Assembly (NCBI RefSeq): GCF_902364945.1
Contig: NZ_CABJFS010000002.1
Coordinates: 124,001 to 188,000 of the forward strand
Source of the DNA: Collinsella aerofaciens
GTDB taxonomy: Bacteria; Actinomycetota; Coriobacteriia; Coriobacteriales; Coriobacteriaceae
DNA length: 64,000 bases
Direction: 5' to 3'
The notes beneath the pieces were generated by a model, which worked only from the letters and a program-made list of their open reading frames with translations, was not told the DNA's origin and ran no database searches. Shown here in pieces: positions 10,898 through 18,831 of the stretch. The first letter of the stretch is position 1. The number at the start of each line of letters is the position of its first letter. A program made the translations under genes and the position numbers.

Positions 10898-12235
10898 TTA
10901 GGAGTTCGCCAGGTAGTGCTTGATCTCCCACTCGGTGATCGTAGACTCAAACTTATGCCACTCGTCGCGCTTCTTTTTGAGGAAGAAGCTGTGGATGTGC
11001 TCGCCGAGGGCATCCTTCATAAACTGCGAGTCCTCAAACACGTCGAGCGCCTCTTTGAGCGAGCGCGGCAGCGGCGCGTAGCCGGCCTCGACCATCTGAC
11101 GGTCGGTAAGCTTGAGCGTCTCGGCCGTGGCCTCGGGCGGGAGTTCCAGCTTGCGCTCGATGCCGTCCAGACCAGCCGCCAGCGTGACGGCGTTGACCAG
11201 GTACGGGTTGGCCATGGGGTCGGGACTGCGCAGCTCGATGCGCGTGGACAGCGGCTTGCCGGGCTTGTAGACCGGGATGCGGACCATACTCGCGCGGTTG
11301 CGCAGGCCCCACGTGGCGTACTGCGGCACGGAGTCGCCACCCGTTGTGATGCGCTTGTACGAGTTGACCGTGGGGTTGGTGATGGCGCTGATTTCGCGCG
11401 CGTGCGCCAGAATACCTGCCATGTAGTGCTTGGCGACGTCGGAGAGATGGTACTTCTCGTCGTCCTCGCCCCAAAAGACGTTGTTGCCGTCATGGTCGAA
11501 CAGCGACTGGCACAGGAACATAGCACTGCCATCCTCGCCCGCCAACGGCTTGGGCATAAAGGAGGCGTGGCAACCGCTCTCGTAGGCCTGCTGCTTAATG
11601 ATGAGTTTGGCCGTAGTGATGGCGTCGGACATGCTCAGGGCCTCGGCGTGACGCAGGCTCATGCCATGCTGTGAGCGGCCGGCGGCGTGGAAGGTGTACT
11701 CCACGGGCACGGACATCTTCTCGAGCGTGAGAACCGTGTTGCGACGCAGGTCGCGGGCGGCATCGCTCACCGAAAGATCGAAGTAGCCCACGTTGTCGAG
11801 CGGCTCGGGGGTGTGCTCGTCGGGGAAGTAGTAATACTCCAGCTCGGCACCCACGTTGAGCAGATAGCCAGCCTTCTCGGCCTTGCGGAACATGCGGCGC
11901 AGGGCATCGCGCGGGTCGCCGGCAAATGGCTTGCGATCGGGAGTGCACACGTCGCAGAACACGCGGGCGACGCCGTTGTGGCTCGGGCGCCACGGCAGGA
12001 TCTGGAAGGTCGAAGCGTCTGGGAACGCCAGCATGTCGGCCTCCTCGGGCGTGGCAAAACCCTCGATGGCGGAGCCGTCAAAGCCAATACCCTCCTCAAA
12101 AGCGACCTCGAGGTCCTCGGGGCTAATGGCAAAGTTCTTGAGGCGGCCGAGAATGTCGACAAACCACAGGCGCACAAAGCGGATGTCACGCTGCTCTACG
12201 GAGCGGAGTACGTAATCGATGTTCTGCTGGTTCAT
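10898..12235 (-). CDS. glnA: Glutamine synthetase type I
   Basis: ATP-dependent amidation of glutamate to glutamine; cytoplasmic dodecamer. At 445 residues it matches the short GSI-alpha class. It has the beta-grasp start ('RFVRLWFVDILGRLKNFAI'), 'GFDGSAIEGF', and the active-site segments 'NPTVNSYKRI' and 'RIPVYKPGK'. The 'NLYDLPP' adenylylation site of GSI-beta enzymes is not seen, so control by feedback and by a transcription factor is more likely. The orphan OmpR-type regulator lies 50 bp downstream on the same strand. Confidence 0.97.
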   Translation of the reverse strand: MNQQNIDYVLRSVEQRDIRFVRLWFVDILGRLKNFAISPEDLEVAFEEGIGFDGSAIEGFATPEEADMLAFPDASTFQILPWRPSHNGVARVFCDVCTPDRKPFAGDPRDALRRMFRKAEKAGYLLNVGAELEYYYFPDEHTPEPLDNVGYFDLSVSDAARDLRRNTVLTLEKMSVPVEYTFHAAGRSQHGMSLRHAEALSMSDAITTAKLIIKQQAYESGCHASFMPKPLAGEDGSAMFLCQSLFDHDGNNVFWGEDDEKYHLSDVAKHYMAGILAHAREISAITNPTVNSYKRITTGGDSVPQYATWGLRNRASMVRIPVYKPGKPLSTRIELRSPDPMANPYLVNAVTLAAGLDGIERKLELPPEATAETLKLTDRQMVEAGYAPLPRSLKEALDVFEDSQFMKDALGEHIHSFFLKKKRDEWHKFESTITEWEIKHYLANS

Positions 12236-12369
12236 GTCGCTCCCCTTTCTTTCGGGCGGGTTTCGACTGGTCTATATCGCAGATACTATCGCAGAAAAAT
12301 GTTTCCGCAGGGTTAAAGCGTATCAAGCGCTCAAAAAACGTGCTTGAGCAGGCCGTTGCGAACGAGCGG

Positions 12370-13392
12370 CTAGCGCGAGGTCGAAGCGCGGTGTTCGATG
12401 TGGCCGGGGATCTCGATGCGCTTGGGGGCGAGCTTTGCGGCATCGCCCACCGTAGTGGTAACGACATCGATACGCTCGGACAGGCGCTCGACTACGCGCT
12501 CGGCAATGGTAAGAGTGTCCTGCGCGGCCGTGGTCACACCGCCAAAGAGGACGTGGTTCCAGGGATAGTCGTCAAACGTTGCAATCTTGAGACCCGCGGG
12601 CAACGAGGGCCCCAGCTGGGCCAGCGCCTCGGTCAGGCGCAGGAAAACCAAGCCGTTGACGGCAATGAGGCCGAGCTTTTTACCCGCATAGCCGCGGATG
12701 GTCTCGTCCAGGCGACTGACACCCTCGACACCACCGTCCGCCAAGGTGACGACCTCGCCGGCCAGGCCGCGGCGCGAGAGCTCGTCGGCAAACGCCTCGG
12801 CGCGCTCGCGACGCACGGGGCTGTCATCGCTTGCCTCGGTGAGCAGGCACAGGCGCTCGCTGCCAGCAGAGGCCAAGGCGTCTACCAGGCCGGCGACCAG
12901 CTCACGGTTGTTGGAGGTCACCAGATCGACACCACCGTCGGCAACATCGCGGTCGAGCAGCACGACGGGCAGGCGTCCCGCAGCCTCGGCGATCGCCTTG
13001 TCGTTGCCTCCGCAGGTATTGACGACCAGGCCGTCCACGCCGGCATCGATAAGTCTGGTGAGCGACTCTGCCTCCTTGGCGGGGTCGTTGCCGCTAATGG
13101 CCGTCATGAGCGAGCAGCCGCGCGCGGCGGCGCTGGCGGAAAGCCCTTCGAGCATGGCGCTGGAGAACGGGTTAGCAATGTCGGCCAAGATCACGCCGAT
13201 GAGGTTGGTACGCGAGCTGCGCAGATTGCGCGCGGCGGCACGTGGACGATAGCCGGTGCGCTCGATAACTGCCGCGATGCGAGCACGGGTTTCCTCGGTC
13301 ATCTGCCCGGGGCGGTTGTTGAGATAGCGCGAGACCGTGGCCGGGCTCACGCCCGCCTCGGCAGCAATGTCCTTAATCCTCATCTGCGCCAT
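12370..13392 (-). CDS. LacI-family transcriptional regulator
   Basis: Start chosen at ATG 13392 (340 residues, 'MAQMRIKDIAAEAGVSP'), since GGGG lies just upstream and the longer frame to 13440 has no ribosome site. The N-terminal LacI helix-turn-helix ('IKDIAAEAGVSPATVSRYLN') is followed by a periplasmic-binding-protein fold of about 280 residues ending near 'GLKIATFDDYPWN'. It most resembles the KdgR-like branch, which answers to sugars or sugar acids. No metabolic gene lies next to it (glnA is downstream), so its regulon is elsewhere or unknown. Confidence 0.88.
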   Translation of the reverse strand: MAQMRIKDIAAEAGVSPATVSRYLNNRPGQMTEETRARIAAVIERTGYRPRAAARNLRSSRTNLIGVILADIANPFSSAMLEGLSASAAARGCSLMTAISGNDPAKEAESLTRLIDAGVDGLVVNTCGGNDKAIAEAAGRLPVVLLDRDVADGGVDLVTSNNRELVAGLVDALASAGSERLCLLTEASDDSPVRRERAEAFADELSRRGLAGEVVTLADGGVEGVSRLDETIRGYAGKKLGLIAVNGLVFLRLTEALAQLGPSLPAGLKIATFDDYPWNHVLFGGVTTAAQDTLTIAERVVERLSERIDVVTTTVGDAAKLAPKRIEIPGHIEHRASTSR

Positions 13393-13517
13393 AGCGCACC
13401 CCGTTTCCCAATTGTCAGCAGTCTGAGCCATTTTAGGCATTTTTTTAAAAATCTCGCTTGCAAAACGTTGTAGGTGAGCAGGATCGTTTTTGCGTCTCGA
13501 GCAGATGCGGTGATGGG

Positions 13518-14210
13518 CTAGATAGACGAGTCTTTGGACAGCTCGAAATAGTCGGGATGCAAGGCGATAACCGGGCCCTGCTCCTCGGGCATCAGGTGCA
13601 AGTGCGTCTCTGCCAGGTAGCTCGCCGTGTCGGTATCGCCCCTCTTAATGGCCTCGAGAATCCGACGATGTTGTCGACGAATCGGCTCCCAATCCAGATC
13701 CTGCGACACCATACGCAACCAGTTGTATCGCTCAAAATGCGTGTTGACGCTCTTCATCCAATCCCACAGCATGTGACGACCGGCAATCTCAAAACACGTC
13801 TCATGAAACAGGTTATCCAAGTCGAAAAAGCGACGCGTCTCGCTATGGTCGAGCGACTCGGACTCGGCAAGAATCTGCTCGAGCCGATGCTTTTGCTCGG
13901 ACGTGGCAGCCGGACAACATTTAATGAGTACGCTTCTTTCGAGTTTCTCGCGCAAGAAACAGGCATTCTCGGCGTGTTCCATGCTGATCTTAGAGACGTA
14001 GGTGCCGCTCTTGGGACGCGTTTCCACCAGCTCTTGCTCGCGCAGGCGCACAAAGGACTCGCGAATTGGCGTGCGCCCGATCCCCGTCTCCTTTTCCAGA
14101 CCAATCGCCGAAAGGCGCGTGCCGGGCTTGAGCTCGGCATAGATAATCTTGGAGCGCAGTGCGTTGTATGCCTGATCTTGCAGGCTCTGATAATGCTGGT
14201 GTTGTTCCAT
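13518..14210 (-). CDS. GntR-family regulator with FCD domain (FadR subfamily)
   Basis: Start set at ATG 14210 (230 residues), 5 nt after GAGGG; a GTG-started form to 14252 is possible. The N-terminal winged helix is typical GntR ('LKPGTRLSAIGLEKETGIGR', 'TPIRESFVRLREQELVE'). The C-terminal all-helical FCD domain has candidate metal ligands Asp and three His ('FDLDNLFHETCF', 'HRRILEAIKRGD', 'LAETHLHLM'). FCD regulators sense carboxylates or amino acid derivatives. It stands alone after a structured intergenic region, so its target is unknown. Confidence 0.87.
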   Translation of the reverse strand: MEQHQHYQSLQDQAYNALRSKIIYAELKPGTRLSAIGLEKETGIGRTPIRESFVRLREQELVETRPKSGTYVSKISMEHAENACFLREKLERSVLIKCCPAATSEQKHRLEQILAESESLDHSETRRFFDLDNLFHETCFEIAGRHMLWDWMKSVNTHFERYNWLRMVSQDLDWEPIRRQHRRILEAIKRGDTDTASYLAETHLHLMPEEQGPVIALHPDYFELSKDSSI

Positions 14211-14349
14211 AAAGCCCTCGGATGAAGCCCACGGTTTGTCGAATTCCACCACGTAATACTATCGCATCGACACGCCCCAGCTCCCAATCAGTCTTTTTGG
14301 GACGGGGCTCTTTTAGCTACCCTGGCCCGCAGATCGGCCCCCTTGCCAC

Positions 14350-14498
14350 AAAAGTGGCCCATCTACTACGTTAACACGGATAGCCTCGGCCATACCGAAA
14401 ACCGTGAAAACAAAACCGCAGGTAGACAGCTTGTCGATTTTCGAAAAAGCCGACTATGGTTGACCCCTGCGGCTTAAACGTAGTAGATAGGCCCTTTT
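14350..14498. repeat. Structured inverted-repeat element (candidate miniature mobile element)
   Basis: Part of a gene-free stretch of 540 bp. Imperfect 25-nt terminal arms (14350-14374 and 14474-14498, sharing ATCTACTACG and its complement) enclose two further hairpins: CACGG/CCGTG (14375-14406) and CCGCAGG/CCTGCGG (14416-14472) with an inner GTCG/CGAC stem. No reading frame is evident. The layout looks like a folded, non-coding repeat unit. Confidence 0.55.
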
Positions 14499-14599
14499 CG
14501 TGACGCAGTACTACCGCACCCCAAATTGGCACCCCGAGCCTGTTATAAGTTGCTGTGAAATACGGACGGTGATAATCAAGGGTTGATAGTCAAGGCGCG

Positions 14600-14660
14600 C
14601 TATACGGCTTGCTATATTTCACTATACTTTGCTGTACGTCGCTATACTTTGCTATAACTT
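14600..14660. repeat. Phased 10-bp CTATA tandem repeat
   Basis: CTATA occurs at 14600, 14612, 14622, 14642 and 14652, and the variant CTGTA at 14632. From 14611 to 14660 this makes five degenerate 10-bp units (consensus GCTATACTTT). The period matches one helical turn. It lies between the GntR and AlbA_2 genes; no function can be assigned. Confidence 0.6.
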
Positions 14661-14693
14661 GACAATAATCGGCCCGTTACCATCCGGGATATA

Positions 14694-14727
14694 ACGGACC
14701 CCAAGCCAACGCTGGCTTGGGGTCCGT
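14694..14727 (-). terminator. Perfect 15-bp hairpin after the AlbA_2 gene
   Basis: Arms ACGGACCCCAAGCCA and its exact complement surround an ACGC loop, 22 bp after the stop codon of the gene at 14750. The T-tract is weak, but the position fits a terminator. Confidence 0.75.
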
Positions 14728-14749
14728 CTTGTACCATGGCTCTTTTGGA

Positions 14750-16003
14750 CTATGAGCGCTCGTATTTCGTGGCCCGCCCGGTTCCCTGCCTTACGATTGC
14801 ATTCCGTTCAAGCAGAGATTCGAGTGCCGCCAACGTCCGCATGCGGCTCAGCCCCGTCTGTTTTTCAATCTCGCTTCGCGACATAATTCGCCCGCCCGAC
14901 AAGGCATTGAGAACCTGGATCTCTTCCTCGGACCCTTCAAAGGCATCGGTAGCGGGCAATGTGACGGCCACCATGCCGCCGCGAACATCAAAAATTGGTT
15001 GATTGATCGAATCGCGATAGGCACGTCTAATGCGCGCGATTCCCGTGCCAAATTTCTCGATGTAATCCAGCTTTAAAAAGACCTCGGCGACAATTGGGTT
15101 TCTGAGCACGGATATCTGCCCATACAGGTATTGTTCCGTCGTCAAACCGGCGGGCAGTGATCCGGGCGAAGTCACAACAACACGATCGTCGTACAAGGCA
15201 ATTTGAACATTCGCTCGAACGTCCCACGTCCGATGCACCAAAGCGTTTGCAACAGCTTCGCGGAATGCCTCAAGAGAAATTCGATCGGTTTGGACGCGCT
15301 CCATCCCTTCGATACGCTCAAAACGGTAGTAGCGTGCAAACATAGCCACCGCCCTGTCCACCTGCTCAATTGCGGATACATTTGTCGTCGTCTCACGGTC
15401 CAAGATCACATCCTCGGTATCGCCAAAACGGACGCAGTCGATGCCCGGAGAATCATTCTTATCCGCCAAAATCGCCGCAGCGTTGGTATAGCCATCTTTG
15501 CCGAGCAAGCGAAGCGTGCGCATAATATCCGGCGTTAGCTCGGAAATGCCGAGATGTTCAACACACTTATGCTCGAGCGTGTGAAAACTCAAGTCCTGGC
15601 GAGCCGACGTGAGCGCGTCGAACGTTACGTTGCTGCCTTCGAGCGTCAGCCTGCCATACTCAAACCGGTCGACCTCCACCGTTGCCGAATCGTTTCGCCT
15701 GTAGGCCTTTCCCTTGCTTCGATAGGGTTTGTCCTGGCCCTCATAAACCGTAAGGATTACGGTCCCGTGTTTCTCATCGCGCTCGAGCGTGTAACGGGGA
15801 GCGGGATCCAAGCTGTCATTAATCATGTTCTCGATGCGGAGACACTCTGCGACCGGATCTGCAAGGCCGACAGCCACGCCCTCGTCATCAACGCCAAACT
15901 CAATCTTGCCCGTCCCGTAGTTTGCATAGGCGCTCACCGTTTTAAGAAACGTCGGCGTAACGCTTTCCTTGTATTCGACTGTAGGGTTCTCTCTAACAAC
16001 CAT
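14750..16003 (-). CDS. AlbA_2 (Schlafen-like) domain ATP-binding transcriptional regulator
   Basis: Start taken at ATG 16003 (417 residues) after GAGAGGG; a longer form to 16030 is possible. The N-terminal AlbA_2 domain ('VEYKESVTPTFLKTVSAYAN', 'GKIEFGVDDEG') covers about residues 1-125. The middle contains an ATPase-like C-terminal module of COG2865 proteins ('ISLEAFREAVANALVHR', 'FGTGIARI'). The end holds a winged helix ('MSRSEIEKQTGLSRMRTL'). Family members are poorly characterised regulators. An 18-bp perfect inverted repeat touches its promoter, suggesting autoregulation. Confidence 0.82.
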   Translation of the reverse strand: MVVRENPTVEYKESVTPTFLKTVSAYANYGTGKIEFGVDDEGVAVGLADPVAECLRIENMINDSLDPAPRYTLERDEKHGTVILTVYEGQDKPYRSKGKAYRRNDSATVEVDRFEYGRLTLEGSNVTFDALTSARQDLSFHTLEHKCVEHLGISELTPDIMRTLRLLGKDGYTNAAAILADKNDSPGIDCVRFGDTEDVILDRETTTNVSAIEQVDRAVAMFARYYRFERIEGMERVQTDRISLEAFREAVANALVHRTWDVRANVQIALYDDRVVVTSPGSLPAGLTTEQYLYGQISVLRNPIVAEVFLKLDYIEKFGTGIARIRRAYRDSINQPIFDVRGGMVAVTLPATDAFEGSEEEIQVLNALSGGRIMSRSEIEKQTGLSRMRTLAALESLLERNAIVRQGTGRATKYERS

Positions 16004-16040
16004 ATGCACAACCCTCTCGTTTCGTACCATTCATAACCGT

Positions 16041-16100
16041 ATTATAAGACGAAAACCGTTTGCATACTGATTTATCAAAGACGCAAACGGTTTTCGTCTT
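16041..16100 (-). promoter_or_regulatory. Promoter with 18-bp perfect inverted repeat upstream of AlbA_2 gene
   Basis: On the minus strand a perfect TATAAT -10 box lies at 16046-16041. Directly upstream sits an inverted repeat: 16046-16063 and 16083-16100 are exact 18-bp complements (one arm begins AAGACGAAAACCG) with a 19-nt spacer. The arms cover the -35 region, a repressor-like layout. Confidence 0.65.
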
Positions 16101-16200
16101 TATTTGCGTACGGAATTAAGACGCATAATTTCGCTTTCGTATGGCTCAATACCGGACACAGACTGTTTTCGTCTGTCAATACGCCTGCAATCCAAACGAA

Positions 16201-16234
16201 AAGAGCCCCGAGCTCGTATGAACTCGGGGCTCTT
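16201..16234 (-). terminator. Terminator downstream of the flavin oxidoreductase gene
   Basis: A 12-bp perfect stem (AAGAGCCCCGAG / CTCGGGGCTCTT) with TTTT after it on the minus strand. It lies 137 bp beyond the oxidoreductase stop; the gap holds a perfect palindrome at 16322-16338 but no convincing gene. Confidence 0.8.
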
Positions 16235-16370
16235 TGTGCCGCACATCTATGAGAGGAGAAATTCGATGCGTACGGGCGCTACTCCATGAAGCCGCAATGG
16301 TGCAATGGGGCCAGATTTACATGCACCAAGTTGGTGCAAAGTAACCTGCCCCCACGCAACAAGGAGTTGA

Positions 16371-18320
16371 CTAGAGCTCGCAGGCAACCTTGTAGCCATC
16401 GCCGATGGCATCGCGGATGTTGCCGCACTTGTTGGCATCGCCCAGCACGTGGGTGGCAACACCGGCAGCGGCAAGGTCGTCGGCCAACTTGGTATTGGGA
16501 CGATAGCCCATGGCGAGCACCAGCGTATCGGCATCGGCGATGGTGTGGGCCTCGCCATCCTTCTCGTAGCTGATGGCATCCTCGGTGATCTCGGTCACCT
16601 TGGCCTCGGTTAGCACATGGACGCCCTTGGAGAGCATGCGCGTGATGAGCACCGCGCGACCGGCACCACCCTCGTTGGCGGCGAGCGTCTTGGTCATCTC
16701 GATAACGGTGATGTCGCGGTTTGCCGGCGACAGATCGTTGACCAACGGGGCCAGGTAATCGGCCGTCTCGCAACCGACGGTGCCGCCGCCCACGATGACA
16801 ATCTTCTTGCCCGGGAAAGCCTTGCCACCCAGCAGGTCGTCAGCCGTCATGACCTGCTTAAATCCCTGCATAAAGGCCGGGGCGATGGGTTCGGCGCCAT
16901 AAGCCAGGACAACCTCGTAGCCCGCGTAGTCGCGCTGGATGTCCTCGGCCGAAAGCTCGGTACCGAAGACGCACGTGACGCCGGCCTCGGCCAGGCGACG
17001 GTACTGATACTTGATCACGCGCGTGAGCTCCTGCTTTGCCGGCGGAACGGCCGCAATGCGCATCTCGCCGCCCGGCTCGTCCTGCTTATCCACGAGCACC
17101 ACGTTATGGCCGCGCTTGGCGGCAATATAGGCTGCCTCCATGCCCGCGGGACCGGCACCCACAACGAGCACGTTCTTTGCCTCGGCGGCAGGCTCGTAGC
17201 CAGCCTCGTCACGCTCCACGTCCGGGTTGACGGTGCAGGAGATGCGCTTGCCAAACATGATACCGTTCAGGCAGCGCAGGCAACCGATGCAGGGGCGGAT
17301 GTCGTCGGCGTTGCCGGCAGCAGCCTTGTTGCAGAATTCGGCATCGCACAGATTGGCGCGGCCCATCATGCAAATGTCGGCAGCGCCGTCCTCGATCAGC
17401 TCCTCGGCGATCCATGCCTCGTTAATGCGGCCGACCGTGGCAACGGGAATGTTGACGTGCTTTTTGATCTCGCGCGAGCAGGCGGCGTGCGAGGCCTGCT
17501 GCGTGCCGGCGGCGGGAATGGCGGAACCGCGCTTGATGGTGGTGCCGCCCGACACATGAATCATGTCGACGCCGGCCTTCTCCAGGCGACGCGAGACGTA
17601 GATCATGTCGTTGAGGGTCAGGCCGCCATCGGTGTACTCGTCGCCCGAGATACGGACGTCGATGATAAAGTCCTTGCCGCAGCGCTCGCGAATCTCGGCG
17701 ATGACCTCGAGCAGGAAGCGCATGCGGGCGTCGAGCGAGCCGCCGTACTCGTCGGTGCGCTTGTTATAGAGCGGGGTCAAAAAGCCGCCGAGCATGCCGT
17801 GGGCGTGTGCCGCATGGACCTCGACGCCGTCGACACCGGCCTTCTGCATGCGCACAGCAGCGTCACCAAACTGATGCGTGAGCTCGTGGATCTCATCGAC
17901 CGTGATGGGGCGCGGCGCCTCGCGGGCATAGGACGGGCCCACAAAGGACGGAGCGATCAGGCGCGGCGTGCCCGGAATGTTAAAGGCCATGTAGGCGGGG
18001 TGGAAGAGCTGCGGCATGATCTTGCAGCCATACTCGTGGACGGCTGCGGCGAGCTTTTCCCAGCCGGGGATAAACGTGTCGTCGTAGCAGCACATATCGC
18101 CCGGCAGATAGGTATAGGTGGGCTCGACCGTCACGACCTCGGTGATGATGAGACCCACGCCGCCCTTGGCGCGGGCACGGTAATGATCGACCAAGTCGTC
18201 GGTCACATAGCCGTGATCGGCCAGGTTGGTAGATACCGGCGGCATAAAGACGCGGTTCTTGACCTCGGTCGTACCGACCTTGATCGGGCTAAAGAGCATC
18301 GGGTAGGCGGAGGACTCCAT
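16371..18320 (-). CDS. NADH:flavin oxidoreductase, old-yellow-enzyme/2,4-dienoyl-CoA reductase type
   Basis: A 649-residue three-cofactor flavoenzyme. ATG 18320 follows AAAGGA; upstream codons are not conserved in type. Residues 1-340 form the FMN TIM barrel ('LFSPIKVGTTEVKNRV', 'HAAHAHGMLGGFL'). A 4Fe-4S cluster is expected from 'CIGCLRC' plus a further Cys ('RISCTVNP'). The C-terminal part has two dinucleotide folds ('VLVVGAGPAGMEAAY' and 'IVIVGGGTVGCETADY'). Family members reduce enoyl-CoA, bile-acid enone or other alkene substrates (FadH, BaiCD, BaiH). The substrate here cannot be told; no bai or fatty-acid genes are nearby. Confidence 0.92.
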   Translation of the reverse strand: MESSAYPMLFSPIKVGTTEVKNRVFMPPVSTNLADHGYVTDDLVDHYRARAKGGVGLIITEVVTVEPTYTYLPGDMCCYDDTFIPGWEKLAAAVHEYGCKIMPQLFHPAYMAFNIPGTPRLIAPSFVGPSYAREAPRPITVDEIHELTHQFGDAAVRMQKAGVDGVEVHAAHAHGMLGGFLTPLYNKRTDEYGGSLDARMRFLLEVIAEIRERCGKDFIIDVRISGDEYTDGGLTLNDMIYVSRRLEKAGVDMIHVSGGTTIKRGSAIPAAGTQQASHAACSREIKKHVNIPVATVGRINEAWIAEELIEDGAADICMMGRANLCDAEFCNKAAAGNADDIRPCIGCLRCLNGIMFGKRISCTVNPDVERDEAGYEPAAEAKNVLVVGAGPAGMEAAYIAAKRGHNVVLVDKQDEPGGEMRIAAVPPAKQELTRVIKYQYRRLAEAGVTCVFGTELSAEDIQRDYAGYEVVLAYGAEPIAPAFMQGFKQVMTADDLLGGKAFPGKKIVIVGGGTVGCETADYLAPLVNDLSPANRDITVIEMTKTLAANEGGAGRAVLITRMLSKGVHVLTEAKVTEITEDAISYEKDGEAHTIADADTLVLAMGYRPNTKLADDLAAAGVATHVLGDANKCGNIRDAIGDGYKVACEL

Positions 18321-18455
18321 GCAGGTTTCCTTTCGATTGAGCCGCTCGGCGGCAGTTACTGACGTACCTATCGTAGCAGTAACTGCGCAGCACCCGACAG
18401 ATCGCAGATTGCACGGCACTCGTCAAAAGGAGAAACAGAGACGTCCCCGTTCACC

Positions 18456-18656
18456 TTATTTGATACCGCGGCCCAAGTCTTCGGCGATTTTGTCTACGCC
18501 CTTAAGTGCGGCGCAGGTCTTTTTGTTGGAGCAATGTCCTGTGCAAACGCCACCTTGAGCGCAGTCGGCGCAGGTGCCCTTGCGATAAATGCGCACGCAC
18601 ACGGCGACAAACGCAATGCCGATAACAGCCAGTACAACAATATCGATAGGTGCCAT
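18456..18656 (-). CDS. FeoB-associated Cys-rich membrane protein
   Basis: A 66-residue protein with one N-terminal transmembrane helix ('IDIVVLAVIGIAFVAVCV') and a cysteine cluster ('CADCAQGGVCTGHCSNKKTC') holding six Cys. This matches the small FeoB-associated family (PF12669 type), found beside feoB in many anaerobes and thought to help Fe(II) uptake. It lies 175 bp downstream of feoB on the same strand, but a terminator (18774-18802) separates them, so it is either read through or separately expressed. Confidence 0.85.
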   Translation of the reverse strand: MAPIDIVVLAVIGIAFVAVCVRIYRKGTCADCAQGGVCTGHCSNKKTCAALKGVDKIAEDLGRGIK

Positions 18657-18773
18657 AGCAAGCCTCCTCTAGTTAACCACCACTTACTTTACCCCATTCT
18701 CCACCTGCCAAAAAGGGACAGGTATATTTTGGTCGGTTTTATCTGCGGAAACGCCACATCTCCCTCACCAAAA

Positions 18774-18802
18774 AGCCCGAGTGTCGCTGGGACACCCGGG
18801 CT
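18774..18802 (-). terminator. Terminator after feoB
   Basis: On the minus strand the stem AGCCCGGGTGTC / GACACTCGGGCT is followed by TTTTT, 29 bp beyond the feoB stop. Confidence 0.85.
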
Positions 18803-18831
18803 CGTGGAAAGGGGCTAATCCTTATTCGGAC

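Noticed and set aside
16266..16289. Seven-codon ORF with a good GAGAGGAG ribosome site on the plus strand
   Set aside because: It is not followed by a plus-strand gene (the oxidoreductase is on the other strand), so a leader peptide role has nothing to control. The overlapping 95-codon frame from 16286 runs antisense into the oxidoreductase gene.
16322..16338. Perfect palindrome TGCACCAA-G-TTGGTGCA resembling the enteric NtrC site
   Set aside because: NtrC/sigma-54 control is not expected in this lineage, and the site lies downstream of a gene rather than at a promoter. It is kept only as an unexplained palindrome.
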